Shown: piece after piece, positions 63,833 through 64,000 of the stretch
How the letters are laid out: each line of letters begins with the position of its first letter
Numbering within the stretch: position 1 is the first letter of the stretch
Origin: Methylocella silvestris BL2
GTDB taxonomy: Bacteria > Pseudomonadota > Alphaproteobacteria > Rhizobiales > Beijerinckiaceae
Assembly (NCBI RefSeq): GCF_000021745.1
Contig: NC_011666.1
Span: 2,304,501-2,368,500 of the forward strand
Reading direction: 5' to 3'
DNA: 64,000 nucleotides
The notes under the pieces: model-generated
The model's database searches: none
What the model was told of the DNA's origin: nothing
The model's input: the letters and a program-made list of their open reading frames with translations, nothing else
Made by a program: the position numbers and the translations under genes

Positions 63833-64000
63833 ATGATGAACAGACGCTTTTTTATGACCAGCCTGGCAGCGGGAGCGGCGACGCTCGTTTACGCTCATGG
63901 CGTTGCGAACGCGACTCCGAAGGCCCGAAATGTCGTGCTCGTGCATGGGCTCTTCGCGGACGGGTCGTGCTGGTCCGAGGTGATCCCGCTGCTGCAGGCA
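63833..64000 (+). CDS. Alpha/beta hydrolase, N-terminal part only
   Basis: The first 56 residues of a protein that runs off the window. A Tat- or Sec-type leader (MNRRFFMTSLAAGAATLVYA) precedes NVVLVHGLFADGSCWSEVI, the start of an alpha/beta hydrolase with the HG oxyanion motif. Similar proteins are secreted esterases or salicylate-esterase-like hydrolases. The catalytic triad lies beyond the edge. Confidence 0.8.
   Translation, partial: MMNRRFFMTSLAAGAATLVYAHGVANATPKARNVVLVHGLFADGSCWSEVIPLLQA

Noticed and set aside
1-64000. CRISPR array, tRNA or rRNA genes
   Set aside because: No regularly spaced short repeats, no tRNA cloverleaf with a GTTCRA arm and no rRNA conserved blocks were seen on either strand.

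Overview
The window looks like a chromosomal segment of a GC-rich alphaproteobacterium, most likely a member of the Hyphomicrobiales (Rhizobiales) near the Beijerinckiaceae or Methylocystaceae. Reasons are the rph-rdgB-hemW and mtnP-apt gene orders, MmcB and DUF882 proteins, two intergenic palindromic repeat types common in that order, and frequent one-base or four-base start/stop overlaps. Family and genus are inference; no rRNA or marker tree is available.

Layout. 1-5.9 kb: a PRISE-type reductase with a divergent HxlR regulator; biotin genes bioA divergent from bioF-bioD (no bioB here); a TetR regulator with a DUF1348 protein and a strong palindromic operator candidate. 6-10.9 kb: a four-gene osmoprotectant ABC importer whose binding-protein start overlaps the stop of a RecD-like helicase. 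11-12.6 kb: a DUF3455 protein and MsrP without MsrQ. 12.8-15.3 kb: a foreign insertion with a SRPBCC gene remnant, a stand-alone reverse transcriptase, and upstream of it a structured region with a perfect 118-bp direct repeat. 15.6-36.3 kb: mostly housekeeping: mtnP-apt, a PhaC-like hydrolase, rph-rdgB, hemW, DUF882, MmcB, an AI-2E transporter homologue, a MotA/OmpA-like pair, a four-gene cluster resembling decaprenyl-phospho-arabinose synthesis (UbiA with HAD, GtrA, DprE1-like, DprE2-like) and prs, which makes the PRPP that cluster would use.

36.3-48.8 kb is a mosaic island of lower and uneven GC: phage-type small genes, an XRE regulator plus separate fragments of XRE tails, unknown membrane proteins, a tight operon of DNA methylase, ParB-like protein and an unknown protein, an orphan HK97 capsid gene, and broken IS3 and IS630 elements.

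48.8-64 kb is an accessory metabolic block: a DUF1275 membrane protein, an oxalate decarboxylase, two large paralogous winged-helix/ATPase regulators (one frameshifted), an acetoacetate-decarboxylase-family enzyme, a PoxB-type pyruvate oxidase, cytochrome bd-type CydAB and the start of an alpha/beta hydrolase. Each regulator is followed by an operon carrying the same exact 32-bp element in its upstream region. This points to one regulon for organic-acid decarboxylation coupled to quinol oxidation.

The strongest candidates for something undescribed are the 32-bp element with its paired regulators, the reverse transcriptase with its repeat region, and the methylase-ParB-unknown operon. No tRNA, rRNA or CRISPR array was found.
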